Shown: in pieces, positions 32,645-42,826 of the stretch | Layout of the letters: each line of letters starts with the position of its first letter | Position numbering within the stretch: position 1 is the stretch's first letter | Source of the DNA: Ramlibacter sp. PS4R-6 | Lineage (GTDB): Bacteria > Pseudomonadota > Gammaproteobacteria > Burkholderiales > Burkholderiaceae_C | NCBI RefSeq assembly: GCF_037572775.1 | Contig: NZ_JBBHKA010000001.1 | Span: 3,410,001-3,474,000 of the forward strand | Reading direction: 5' to 3' | Length of the DNA: 64,000 nucleotides | Position numbers and translations under genes: made by a program | Notes under the pieces: generated by a model | Told to the model about the DNA's origin: nothing | The model's input: only the letters and a program-made list of their open reading frames with translations | Database searches by the model: none

Positions 32645-33340
32645 ATGCGCTGCGCCCTGCTCGTCCTCTTCTTCGCGTGTGCTTCGGCGTGTGCGGCGCC
32701 GGCCTTCGAGGACACGATGGCGCAACGCACGCTGGCCTGCACCGCCTGCCACGGCAAGGAAGGCCGCGCCGCGCCCGACGGCTACTACCCCCGCATCGCG
32801 GGCAAGCCGGCGGGCTACCTCTACAACCAGCTGCTGAACTTCCGCGACGGGCGCCGCCACTACGGGCTGATGACGCGCCTGATCGACCCGCTGTCGGAGC
32901 CTTACCTGCTGGAGATCGCGCAGTACTTCGCGGCGCTCGACCTGCCTTACGCGCCGCCACCGGCGGCGAGTGCCACGGCCGACGTGCTCGAGCGCGGCCG
33001 CCGCATCGCGCGCGACGGCGTGCCGGCGGCGAAAGTGCCCGCGTGCGTGCAGTGCCACGGCGAACGCCTGACCGGCGTCGCGCCGAACGTGCCCGGCCTG
33101 CTGGGCGTTTCGCGCGATTACCTCAACTCGCAGCTGGGCGCGTGGCGCTTCGGCCAGCGGCGCGCGCATGCGCCCGACTGCATGGCCGACATCGCGAAGC
33201 AGCTGCCGCCCGAGGACCTGGCGGCGGTCGCTGCGTGGCTGTCGGCGCAACCGCTGCCGGCCGACGCGCATCCGGCCACGGCGCTGCCCGCCAGGCCGCC
33301 GATGGCGTGCGGCAGCGCGAACCTGCCGAAGGGATCGTGA
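32645..33340 (+). CDS. diheme c-type cytochrome (c4-like)
   Basis: 231-aa periplasmic electron carrier: signal peptide 1-17, first heme site CTACH (32-36), second heme site CVQCH (134-138), two similar cytochrome halves as in cytochrome c4. First gene of an operon with a triheme cytochrome 2 nt downstream, suggesting both serve one periplasmic dehydrogenase chain; the dehydrogenase is not in the window. Confidence 0.9.
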   Translation: MRCALLVLFFACASACAAPAFEDTMAQRTLACTACHGKEGRAAPDGYYPRIAGKPAGYLYNQLLNFRDGRRHYGLMTRLIDPLSEPYLLEIAQYFAALDLPYAPPPAASATADVLERGRRIARDGVPAAKVPACVQCHGERLTGVAPNVPGLLGVSRDYLNSQLGAWRFGQRRAHAPDCMADIAKQLPPEDLAAVAAWLSAQPLPADAHPATALPARPPMACGSANLPKGS

Positions 33341-33342
33341 GC

Positions 33343-34602
33343 ATGGGCAAGCGCATCGCCCTCGCCATCGTCGCGATCCTTGCCGTGCTGGCGCTGGCCG
33401 TGGGCTGGTTGAACCTGCGCGAGGAAGCCGGAGCACCCGCGCCCGCCGCGACAGGGGACCCAAAGCGCGGCGCTTACCTCGCGCGCGCGGGCAACTGCAT
33501 CGCGTGCCACACGGAGCGCGGCGGCGCGGCGTTCGCGGGCGGGCGCGCGATCGAAACGCCGTTCGGCACGGTGTTCTCCACCAACCTCACGCCGGACGCG
33601 CAGACGGGCCTGGGCGAATGGAGCTCGGCCGACTTCTGGCGCGCCCTGCACCATGGCCGCTCGCGCGACGGGCGGCGGCTGTACCCGGCGTTCCCCTACC
33701 CGAACTACACGCTGGTGACGCGCGCGGATTCGGATGCGATCTTCGCGTACCTGCGCACCTTGCCGGCCGTGCCCAAGGCCGCGACGCCGAACCGGCTCCG
33801 CTGGCCCTACAGCACGCAGGCCGCGCTGGCGGTGTGGCGCGCGCTGTACTTCACGCCCGGCGGCTACGCGGGCGAGAAGGACAAGCCGGCCGAATGGAAC
33901 CGCGGCGCCTACCTCGTGAAGGGGCTGGGCCACTGCAGCGCGTGCCACTCGACGCGCAACGCCCTGGGCGCGAGCAGCGACATGATGGACCTGTCGGGCG
34001 GCGTGATCCCGATGCAGAACTGGTATGCGCCTTCACTGGCCTCGCGCAATGAGGCGAGCGTGGCCAACTGGGACGTCGCCCAGATCGAAAGGCTCTTGCG
34101 CACCGGGACCGCGCCGCGCGGCACGGTGCTGGGCCCGATGGCCGAGGTGGTGCTGCAAAGCACGCAGCACCTGGACGATGCGGACGCCCGCGCGATGGCG
34201 GTGTTCCTGAAGGACCTGCCGCAGCGCGAGGGCGAACCGGCGAAGGTGGCGGAGCTGCCCGCGCGCATCGCCGAGCGCGGCGCGCTCGTGTACCGCAACA
34301 GCTGCTCGCAATGCCATGGCGACAAGGGCGAAGGCGTGGCGAACGCCTACCCGGCGCTCGCGGGCAACCGCGCGGTAAATTTGCCCGTGACGGCGAACCT
34401 CGTGCAGGTCGTGCTGGGCGGCGGCTTCCCGCCGGCCACGGCGGGCAACCCGCGCCCCTTCGGCATGCCGCCCTATGCGACGCTGCTGTCCGACGAAGAC
34501 GTCGCCGCGGTGCTGAGCCACATCCGCATGTCCTGGGGCAACCGCTCGGGCGCCGTGAGCGCGCTCGACGTCGCGCGCCAGAGGAGCAGCACGACGCAAT
34601 GA
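33343..34602 (+). CDS. triheme c-type cytochrome (alcohol/gluconate dehydrogenase cytochrome-subunit type)
   Basis: 419 aa: N-terminal signal or anchor helix (4-24), three heme sites CIACH (52-56), CSACH (198-202) and CSQCH (321-325). The organisation matches the cytochrome subunits that pass electrons from membrane-bound PQQ or flavin dehydrogenases to ubiquinone or oxidases. ATG 33343 has AAGGGA upstream; an in-frame GTG two codons earlier is possible. The last codons overlap the phosphatase start. Confidence 0.92.
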   Translation: MGKRIALAIVAILAVLALAVGWLNLREEAGAPAPAATGDPKRGAYLARAGNCIACHTERGGAAFAGGRAIETPFGTVFSTNLTPDAQTGLGEWSSADFWRALHHGRSRDGRRLYPAFPYPNYTLVTRADSDAIFAYLRTLPAVPKAATPNRLRWPYSTQAALAVWRALYFTPGGYAGEKDKPAEWNRGAYLVKGLGHCSACHSTRNALGASSDMMDLSGGVIPMQNWYAPSLASRNEASVANWDVAQIERLLRTGTAPRGTVLGPMAEVVLQSTQHLDDADARAMAVFLKDLPQREGEPAKVAELPARIAERGALVYRNSCSQCHGDKGEGVANAYPALAGNRAVNLPVTANLVQVVLGGGFPPATAGNPRPFGMPPYATLLSDEDVAAVLSHIRMSWGNRSGAVSALDVARQRSSTTQ

Positions 34603-35075
34603 ACCTGCGCCCCGTCGAACTTCCGGCCACGGTGCGCGGCTCGCTGTGGCTCTCTGCGATGCCCGGGCGCTACGGCTCCATGCGCGAGTTCGAGGACAAG
34701 GCGAAGGCCGGCGGCCTGAAGGTCGTCGTGTGCCTCACGCCGCGCGACGAGATCGACGAGTTGTCGCCCGACTACGGCGCGGCGGTGCGGCGCGGCGGCG
34801 CGAGCTACGAGTGGGTGCACCTGCCGGTGCCCAACTTCGGCGTGCCGCCGGATGCGAAGGCGTTCCGCGCCGCCATCGACCGCATCGCGCGCCGCATCGA
34901 AGCCGGCGAGTCGGTGCTGATGCACTGCGCCGCCGGCATGGGCCGCACCGGCAGCGCGGCCGCTTGCGTGCTGAAGGCGCTGGGCCTGCCGGCCGAGGAA
35001 GCGCTGGAGCGCGTGCGCGCGGCGGGCTCCAACCCGCAGAACGCCGCGCAATCGGGCTTCGTCGACTGGTTTTAG
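34599..35075 (+). CDS. dual-specificity protein phosphatase family protein
   Basis: 158 aa: Cys-based phosphatase loop HCAAGMGRTG (nucleophile Cys110, Arg116), with Asp85 in FGVPPD a possible general acid. Close to the bacterial DSP/cyclin-dependent-kinase-inhibitor-3-like group. ATGA overlap with the upstream cytochrome gene, so translationally coupled. Its target is unknown; coupling to cytochromes is unusual. Confidence 0.88.
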   Translation: MNLRPVELPATVRGSLWLSAMPGRYGSMREFEDKAKAGGLKVVVCLTPRDEIDELSPDYGAAVRRGGASYEWVHLPVPNFGVPPDAKAFRAAIDRIARRIEAGESVLMHCAAGMGRTGSAAACVLKALGLPAEEALERVRAAGSNPQNAAQSGFVDWF

Positions 35076-35087
35076 GAGCCAGGCTCC

Positions 35088-35958
<871 letters not shown>

Positions 35959-37431
35959 CGGAAGGCGTGCCTTCGGCAGGCGGCGTGGGTTCAGCCTGGC
36001 GCCGGCCCTGCCGGGCCTCCTGCTCCTGCGCCGGCTTCGGCGGGCGCGGCGTGCGCACGCGCCGCGCGCCGCCGCGCTGCTCGTCGCGCAGCTGCGCCAC
36101 GAGGTCCTCGCGCACCGAGTCGCTGGCCTGGCTGAACTCCTGCCACCAGTCGGCCAGCACCACGTCGACCTCGCCGACGTCGGCGCGCAGGCGCATGAAG
36201 TCGAAGCCGGCGCGGAAGCGCGGCTGCTCCACCATCGAGAACGGCGTATTGCCCGTGCGCTTCTCGAAGCGCGGCTGCATCATCCAGATCTCGCGCATGT
36301 CGGCGCCGAGCTTGCCGCGGCCTGACACGTCGCCGATGCGCGAATCGAAGACGCTGTCGATCGCATCCTGCAGCGCGGGGAAGGGGTGCATCTTCTGCGC
36401 CAGGCGCTCCGACCAGCCGTCGCGCACGTCCGACCACAGCACGCAGGCGAGCAGGAAGCTGGGCGCCACCGGCTTGCCCTCGGCGCAGCGGCGGTCGGTG
36501 TCCTGCAGCGCGGCGCGCACGAAGGGGTCGGCGGCGCGCTCGACGATCAGGTCCAGCAGCGGGTAGATGCCCTTGGCCAGGCCCAGCGCCTTCAGCTGCT
36601 CGATGGTGGCGATCGCATGCCCCGTCTGCAGCAGCTTGAGCATCTCGTCGAACAGGCGGCTTTGCGGCACGTCCTGCAGCAGCGACAGCGAAGGCTTCAA
36701 CGGCGCGGCGGTCTTGGCGTCAAGCTTGAAGCCCAGCGCGTTCAGCTTCGCCGCGAAGCGGATGGCGCGGATGATGCGCACCGGGTCCTCGCGGTAGCGC
36801 GTGAGCGGGTCGCCGATCATGCGGATCAGGCGCTTCTTCGCGTCCTTGATGCCGCCGTGGTAGTCGACCACCGTGCGCGTCTCGGGGTCGTAGTACATGG
36901 CGTTGATCGTGAAGTCGCGGCGCGTGGCGTCCTCGTCCTGCGGGCCCCACACGTTGTCGCGCAGGACGCGGCCGGTGGAATCCACCGCGTGCTTCATGCC
37001 GGCGAGCTCGCTGCGGCTGGTCTTCTCGTTGCCCGCCACCTGCTCGGCCGCGGCGTTGTCCATGTACGCGCGGAAGGTCGAGACTTCGATCACCTCGTGC
37101 TCGCGCCCGCGGCCGTGCACCACGTGCACGATGCGGAAGCGCCGGCCGATGATGAAGGCGCGGCGGAACAGCGACTTCACCTGCTCGGGCGTGGCGTTGG
37201 TCGCCACGTCGAAGTCCTTGGGGCGCAGGCCCAGCAGCAGGTCGCGCACGGCGCCGCCGACGATGTAGGCCTCGTAGCCGGCTTCCTTCAGGGTGTGCAC
37301 GACGTTGGCCGCGCGCTCGTCCACGAGCGTGGGGTCGATGCCGTGCTCTTCGGGGCCGATCTCGCGGCGCTTGCCGAAATCCGGGCGCGCGGGCTTGCCG
37401 CTGCCCAGCAGCTTGTCGATGAATTTCTTGA

Positions 37432-38115
37432 TCATTGGTGGGGAAACAGGTCGAGTATGCGCCAGCCGCGCTGCTTCGCGATGGCGCGCAGGCGCGCGTC
37501 GGGGTTGGTGGCCACGGGGTGGTCCACGCGCTCGAGCAGCGGCAGGTCGTTGGTCGAGTCGGAATAGAAGGTGATGTCGGCGCCGGCCCAGTCGAGGCCG
37601 CGCTGCGCGAGCCATTCCTCGACGCGGTGGACCTTGCCTTCGCGCAGCGAAGGCACGCCGTCGATGTCGCCGGTGATCCAGCCCGCGTCGTCGCGCGCCA
37701 GCTTCACCGCGATGAGCTCATCCACGCCGAGCTCCCGCGCGATCGGGATCACGACGAACTCGTTGGTGGCCGTGACGATGGCGATGAGGTCGCCCGAGCG
37801 GCGGTGGCCCTCGATGAGCTCGCGCGCCTGCTCGTGGATGACGGGGCGGATCACCTCGTGCATGAATTGCGCATGGGCCTTCGCGCCCTCGTCGGCGCCG
37901 CGCAGTCGCACGGCCTCGGTCGCGAAGCGCACGTAGTCGTGCACGTCGAGCGTGCCGGCCTTGTAGTGTTCGTAGAACTCGTCGTTGCGCCGCTTGAACT
38001 CGACCGGGTCGGTCCAGCCGATCTTCTGCGTGAATTCGCCCCACGAGAAGTCCGAGTCGATCGGGATCAGCGTGTGGTCCAGGTCGAACAGGGCGATCTT
38101 GGTCTTGCGGCTCAC
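37432..38115 (-). CDS. HAD-IB family phosphatase
   Basis: 227 aa. HAD motif I FDLDHTLIPIDSD, motif II TATNEF, motif III Lys in REGKV and motif IV YSDSTNDLPLL. SerB/CicA-like subgroup; substrate open. The GTG start overlaps the hda stop by 4 nt, and its stop overlaps pcnB. Fixed part of the purM-pcnB gene block. Confidence 0.9.
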   Translation of the reverse strand: MSRKTKIALFDLDHTLIPIDSDFSWGEFTQKIGWTDPVEFKRRNDEFYEHYKAGTLDVHDYVRFATEAVRLRGADEGAKAHAQFMHEVIRPVIHEQARELIEGHRRSGDLIAIVTATNEFVVIPIARELGVDELIAVKLARDDAGWITGDIDGVPSLREGKVHRVEEWLAQRGLDWAGADITFYSDSTNDLPLLERVDHPVATNPDARLRAIAKQRGWRILDLFPHQ

Positions 38116-38786
38116 TCGTTCTCCAGCATCGATTTGATCAGCGGGATGGTGATGGCCCGCTGCGTCTGCAGCGCGTAGCCGTCCAGTTGCTGCAGCAGCT
38201 GCATCAGGCTCGCCAGGTCGCGCGAGAAGCGCGTGAGCATGAAGTCCATCACCTCGTCGGAGAGGAACACGCCGCGCTCGTCGGCCGCCTGGCGCAGCAC
38301 CGCACGCCGCTCGGGCTCGCTCAGCACCTGCAGCTGGAACACATGGCCCCAGCCCAGGCGCGTGCGCAGGTCTTCGCGCAGTTTCAGGTCCGCCGGCGGC
38401 AGCGCCCCCGCCGCCAGCACGCCGCGCTGCAGCGCCTGCGCGTTCACGAACCAGTTGAAGGCCGCATGCTGCTGCACCGCCGTGTACAGGTGGACGTCGT
38501 CCATCATCACGGCGGCCCAGCGCTCGTCGAATGCGGGCGGCTCGGCGATGCCGGCGTCGAGCCAGCCGCAGCTCGCCCCTTGGTCGCGCAGGACCTGCCC
38601 GGTGGCCCGGAGCAGGTGCGTCTTGCCGCTGGCGGTGGCGCCCCACAGGTAGGTCGGCACCGGCGAGCGCGTCGGGCTGCCCGCCCACAGCAGCAGGTGG
38701 CGCAGCGCGGGCTCGTTGGGGCCCGCGAAGAAATTCGCGAGCGACGGCGGTGCGCCCAGGCCGATGTCCAGAGCGATCTGCTTCAT
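38112..38786 (-). CDS. hda: DnaA regulatory inactivator Hda
   Basis: 224-aa AAA+ protein homologous to the ATPase part of DnaA; with the DNA clamp it stimulates DnaA-ATP hydrolysis and prevents re-initiation. MKQIALDIGL at the start resembles the clamp-binding N-terminus (QL-like); Walker A GATASGKTH, Walker B MMDDVHLY, and an arginine-finger region near RFSRDLASL. Overlaps both neighbours by 4 nt. Confidence 0.93.
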   Translation of the reverse strand: MKQIALDIGLGAPPSLANFFAGPNEPALRHLLLWAGSPTRSPVPTYLWGATASGKTHLLRATGQVLRDQGASCGWLDAGIAEPPAFDERWAAVMMDDVHLYTAVQQHAAFNWFVNAQALQRGVLAAGALPPADLKLREDLRTRLGWGHVFQLQVLSEPERRAVLRQAADERGVFLSDEVMDFMLTRFSRDLASLMQLLQQLDGYALQTQRAITIPLIKSMLENE

Positions 38787-39853
38787 CCCTGGTACAGGTT
38801 GCTGCCCATGTAACCCGCGCGCAGGCGGCGGATGGCGACGAGCAGGACGGCGCTGGCCGGCAGCGCGACGAGCACGCCGACGAAGCCGAAGAGCTGCGCG
38901 AACGCCAACAGCGCGAAGATCACCGCCAGCGGATGCAGGCCGATGCGCTCGCCCACGAGGCGCGGGGTGAGGAAGAAGCCTTCGACGACTTGGCCGCTGC
39001 CGTACACCACCGCGACCATCACGAGCGCCTTGGCCGATGCGAACTGCAGGAAGCCCGCGAGCAGCGCGAGGATGAGGCCGATGCCGAAGCCGACGTAGGG
39101 CACGAACATCGCCAGGCCCGTGAACACGCCGATGGGCAGCGCGAGGTCCAGCCCGAAGAGCGCGAGGCCCGTCGAGTAATAAACCGCCATCGTCACCATC
39201 ACGAGCAATTGCCCGCGCAGGTACTGCCCCAGCACCGCGTCGGCCTCGTGGGTGAAGGAATCGACACCCGGGCGCGCGCGCGGTGGCACGAGCTCCAGGA
39301 CGCGGTGCGTGACCTTGTCCCAGTCGAGCAGCAGGTAGTACAGCGCCACCGGCGTGAGGATCAGGTTGAAGATCACCACCGCCGCGACACTGCCGCCCAG
39401 GCGCAGCGACGAGAAGAGCGAGGACACCGCATCGCTGTAGTTCGCATTGAGCCAGCCGACGGCCTGGGCCTTGAGGCTGGCGAGGTCCAGCGCCACATAG
39501 ATGCCCAGCTCGCGCAGCCAGGGCCGCGCCCAGGCGTCGAGCTTGTCGAACATGCCGGGCAGCTGCTCGCGCATCAGCGGCAGCTCCTTGTACAGCACGG
39601 GGACGACCAGCAGCACGAGCAGGGCAAGGACCACGAAGAGCAGCAGCTCGACGACGGCGGCGGCGAGCCAGCGCGGGAACTTGCCCCCCGCCATTTCGCA
39701 CAGGCGATCGACCAGCGGCGTGAGCACGTAGGCGAGCACGGCAGCGATCGCGAACGGCGTGATCACGGGCCCCAGCGCCCGCAGCAGGAACACCGCCAGC
39801 AGGGCGAAGGCGATCCACAGCGCGGCGCGTTTCTGGGTCGGCGTGAACTCCAT
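38783..39853 (-). CDS. AI-2E (PerM/TqsA) family transporter
   Basis: 356-aa inner-membrane protein with about eight helices; family motifs VLAYVLTPLVDRL at the start and PYVGFGIGLILALLAG near the end. The family includes the AI-2 exporter TqsA and Na+/H+ exchangers; exact substrate unknown. Stop overlaps the hda start. Confidence 0.9.
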   Translation of the reverse strand: MEFTPTQKRAALWIAFALLAVFLLRALGPVITPFAIAAVLAYVLTPLVDRLCEMAGGKFPRWLAAAVVELLLFVVLALLVLLVVPVLYKELPLMREQLPGMFDKLDAWARPWLRELGIYVALDLASLKAQAVGWLNANYSDAVSSLFSSLRLGGSVAAVVIFNLILTPVALYYLLLDWDKVTHRVLELVPPRARPGVDSFTHEADAVLGQYLRGQLLVMVTMAVYYSTGLALFGLDLALPIGVFTGLAMFVPYVGFGIGLILALLAGFLQFASAKALVMVAVVYGSGQVVEGFFLTPRLVGERIGLHPLAVIFALLAFAQLFGFVGVLVALPASAVLLVAIRRLRAGYMGSNLYQG

Positions 39854-39864
39854 GCGTGCTTCGT

Positions 39865-40989
39865 TCAGCGCAGCTGCAGGTCGTCGTCGCCGAAGCGGAT
39901 CGACAGCGGCTCGACCAGCAATTGCTTGGGCCCGGCTTCGACGGCACCGGCGACCCAGGCGTCGATGCCGCAGGCCTTGGCGACGTCGACGGTGCGCTGC
40001 GCGTCTTTCGCGGGGACGAAGATCGCGAAGCCCGCACCCATGTTGAGCGTGCTGTAGGCCTCGCGGTCGTCCTGCTGGGCGTGCTGCTGGATGAAGCGCA
40101 GCACCGGCGGGACCGGCGGCACGGTGTGGATCCGGTACGTGAGCTGCGCGGGATGGCGCAGCAGCTTGCGCCAGCCGTGGCCGGTGATGTTGGCGCAGTA
40201 GTGCGGCTGGATGCCGGCCTTGTACAGGGCCTCGGTCACCGGCGAATAGAGCGTCGTCGCGTCGAGCAAGGCCTCACCGTAGCTGCGGCCGTCGTCGAGT
40301 TTCGTCAGGTAGCCCTGCGGCAGCCGCTCGACCAGCTTGCGCGCGAGCGACAGGCCGTTGGCGTGGATGCCGCTCGATGCCAGCAGCACGATGGCATCGC
40401 CGGCCGCCAGCTTGTCGCCCACCGACAGCCGCTCCTTCGGGTTGATCAAGCCCGTGCAAGAAGCCGCAAGGTCGATGCGGTTCGCCTCGACGATGCCGGC
40501 GAGCGCGGGCGTCTCGCCGCCGCCCCAGGCGACGCCGCACACCTCGCACGCCTTCTTCCAGCCTTCGACCAGCGCCTGCGCGCGCTGCGCGTCGGAGAAC
40601 CATTCCGACCCGCCCGCGGCCCAGTACGCCTGCACGACCAGCGGTGTGGCGCCCACGGTGATCAGGTCGTTCACGGCCATCGCGATGGTGTCCTGCGCGA
40701 TACTCGCGTAGAAGCTGCGGCCGGTGAGCTGGTGCATCTCGTCGGCGACGAGCGCCTTGGAGCCCAGGCACTCGACGATGGAAGCGATGTAGAAGGGCCC
40801 GACGTCGACGACGTACGCCGACTCGCCGCGCGAGGCCTTCACTTCGGTGAAGCCGTGCGCCGCCAGGTGGGCCCCGGTGGCCGCGGCGGCCCGCTGCGCG
40901 GCGACCTTGAGGGGGTCGATGAGGTCGTAGTTGACGCCTGCCTGTTCGTAGCTGAGGGTTCCGCCCCCGGCCGATGCCTTCGAATCCAT
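39865..40989 (-). CDS. purM: phosphoribosylformylglycinamidine cyclo-ligase
   Basis: 374-aa AIR synthetase, fifth step of purine synthesis. Family signatures: LSYEQAGVNYDLIDP, FGP-like DVGPFYIASIVECLGSK, DTIAMAVNDLITVGATPL, GGGETPALAGI, SSGIHANGLSLAR, NITGHGWRKLLR and NMGAGFAIFVP. The ATG overlaps, in opposite orientation, the ATG of the MFS gene (CATG). GATAAT lies exactly 6 nt upstream and there is no ribosome binding site, so a leaderless mRNA starting inside the MFS gene is predicted. Confidence 0.95.
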   Translation of the reverse strand: MDSKASAGGGTLSYEQAGVNYDLIDPLKVAAQRAAAATGAHLAAHGFTEVKASRGESAYVVDVGPFYIASIVECLGSKALVADEMHQLTGRSFYASIAQDTIAMAVNDLITVGATPLVVQAYWAAGGSEWFSDAQRAQALVEGWKKACEVCGVAWGGGETPALAGIVEANRIDLAASCTGLINPKERLSVGDKLAAGDAIVLLASSGIHANGLSLARKLVERLPQGYLTKLDDGRSYGEALLDATTLYSPVTEALYKAGIQPHYCANITGHGWRKLLRHPAQLTYRIHTVPPVPPVLRFIQQHAQQDDREAYSTLNMGAGFAIFVPAKDAQRTVDVAKACGIDAWVAGAVEAGPKQLLVEPLSIRFGDDDLQLR

Positions 40990-42175
40990 GACCAAATTAT
41001 CGCCCGCCACCGACCGCATGCCCCGCGCCGTCTGGGCGCTGGGCTTCGTGAGCCTGCTGATGGACGTTTCCTCGGAACTGATCCACAGCCTGCTGCCGGT
41101 GTTCATGGTGACCGTGCTCGGCACCAGCATGCTCACCGTCGGGATCATCGAGGGCCTGGCCGAGGCCATGGCGCTCATCGTCAAGGTGTTCTCGGGCGTG
41201 CTCAGCGACTGGTTCGGCAAGCGCAAGCCCCTGGCCGTGCTGGGCTACGCACTGGCCGCGGTGTCCAAGCCGCTCTTCGCCATCGCCGACAGCATCGGCC
41301 TCGTGCTCACGGCGCGGCTGGCCGACCGTTTCGGCAAGGGCATCCGGGGGGCGCCGCGCGATGCACTGATCGCCGACATCGCCCCGCGCCACATGCAGGG
41401 CGCCGCCTTCGGTCTGCGGCAGTCGCTGGACACGGTCGGCGCCTTCACCGGGCCCTTGCTCGCCATGGGCCTGATGGTCCTGTGGGCCAACGACTTCCGC
41501 GCCGTCTTCTGGGTCGCGGTGATTCCAGCGGTCCTCGCGGTGGCGCTGCTGGCGTTCGGCGTGCGCGAGCCCGACGTGCCCCGCAGCGAGAAGCGCGAGT
41601 TCCCCATCCGCCGCGCCAACCTGCGGCGCTTGGGCAGCGCCTACTGGTGGGTGGTGGCCGTGGGCAGCGTGTTCACGCTGGCCCGCTTTTCCGAGGCCTT
41701 CCTGGTGCTGCGAGCGCAGGAAGGCGGGCTCGCCATCGCCTTCGCCCCGCTGGTGCTGGTGGCCATGAACGTCGTTTACTCGCTCGGCGCGTACCCGCTG
41801 GGCAAGCTCTCGGACCGGGTGAACCGGCACGCGCTGCTGGCCGGCGGGCTGGTGGTGCTGATCGTGTCCGACGCCCTGCTCGCCCTGTCGTCCACCGGCC
41901 CGCTGCTGTGGGCCGGCATCGCGCTGTGGGGCCTGCACATGGCCATGACCCAGGGCCTGCTGGCGGCGATGGTCGCGGGCAATGCGCCCGACGACCTGCG
42001 CGGGACGGCTTTCGGGGTCTTCAACCTGGCCAGCGGCATCGCGCTGCTGGCGGCCAGCGCCCTGGCGGGCTGGCTGTGGGACGCCTACGGGGCCTCGGTC
42101 ACCTTCTGGTGCGGGGCGGGCCTGACGGCGCTGGCCCTGGCGGGGCTGCTCGCGCGCCGGCCGGTGATGTCCTAA
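40988..42175 (+). CDS. MFS transporter
   Basis: 395-aa, 12-helix major facilitator. The loop 2-3 motif LADRFGKGIRGAPRDALIADI is close to the group of fosmidomycin/drug-resistance-like MFS proteins. Substrate unknown. The first ATG (40988) has no ribosome binding site and overlaps the purM ATG; the second (41018, MPRAVWALGF) would also give a complete protein and leave a little room for purM. Confidence 0.88.
   Translation: MTKLSPATDRMPRAVWALGFVSLLMDVSSELIHSLLPVFMVTVLGTSMLTVGIIEGLAEAMALIVKVFSGVLSDWFGKRKPLAVLGYALAAVSKPLFAIADSIGLVLTARLADRFGKGIRGAPRDALIADIAPRHMQGAAFGLRQSLDTVGAFTGPLLAMGLMVLWANDFRAVFWVAVIPAVLAVALLAFGVREPDVPRSEKREFPIRRANLRRLGSAYWWVVAVGSVFTLARFSEAFLVLRAQEGGLAIAFAPLVLVAMNVVYSLGAYPLGKLSDRVNRHALLAGGLVVLIVSDALLALSSTGPLLWAGIALWGLHMAMTQGLLAAMVAGNAPDDLRGTAFGVFNLASGIALLAASALAGWLWDAYGASVTFWCGAGLTALALAGLLARRPVMS
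40996..41001 (-). promoter_or_regulatory. -10-like GATAAT, 6 nt before purM (predicted leaderless)
   Basis: GATAAT (5 of 6 to consensus), 6 nt, ATG of purM. The hexamer lies inside codons 3-5 of the divergent MFS gene. Confidence 0.5.
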
Positions 42176-42259
42176 ACTGATCGAAACCCGTCCCGTGGCG
42201 CGTGGCACGACCCGCGCGCGCCAGCGAAGATCGCGGCATCCACCCACCGAAAGGCCGCC

Positions 42260-42826
42260 ATGAAGTCCTGTCTCGTTCTGATCGACATCCAGGAATCCTT
42301 CCGCCACCGCCCGTTCTTCACCGAGCGAGACCTGCCCGCCTACCTGGAGGCGCAGAACGCGCTGATCGAGGGTGCGCAACGCCATGGCGTGCCGATCGTG
42401 CGTGTGTTCCACGTCTCCGGGCCGAAGGCCGCGTCGAACCCGTTCGCGCTCGAATCGGGCCACGTGCGGCCGCTGCAGGGCCTGCGCGAGTGCGAGCCCG
42501 CCGCCACCTTCCACAAGTCGCGCCACAGCGCGCTGGTGGGCACGGGGCTGGACGTGTGGCTCACGCAGAACGGCGTCAACCGCATCGTGGTCAGCGGCAT
42601 CCGCACCGAGCAGTGCTGCGAGACCACCGCCCGCCACGCGTCGGACCTGGGCTTCGCCGTGGACTTCGTCGCGGACGCCACGCACACCTTCGACATGCAG
42701 AACGCCGACGGCTCGACGCTCACGGCCGCCGACATCAAGCAGCGCACGGCCACCGTGCTGAAGGACCGTTTCGCCACGATCTGCACGGCGGCGCAGGCGG
42801 TCGAACGCATGGCGCGCGGCGAGTGA
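42260..42826 (+). CDS. isochorismatase-like cysteine hydrolase
   Basis: 188 aa: catalytic Asp9 (LIDIQES), Lys86 (FHKSRHSAL) and Cys119 (GIRTEQCCETTARHA), the triad of the cysteine-hydrolase superfamily (nicotinamidase, isochorismatase and relatives). AAAGG before the ATG. Overlaps the following GlxA-type regulator (TGATG), so the pair forms an operon and the regulator may sense the hydrolase's substrate (inference). Confidence 0.9.
   Translation: MKSCLVLIDIQESFRHRPFFTERDLPAYLEAQNALIEGAQRHGVPIVRVFHVSGPKAASNPFALESGHVRPLQGLRECEPAATFHKSRHSALVGTGLDVWLTQNGVNRIVVSGIRTEQCCETTARHASDLGFAVDFVADATHTFDMQNADGSTLTAADIKQRTATVLKDRFATICTAAQAVERMARGE

Noticed and set aside
39856..42180. A 774-codon plus-strand frame over purM and the MFS gene
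   Set aside because: Both strands are already occupied by genes with full family motifs; the frame has no recognisable domain.
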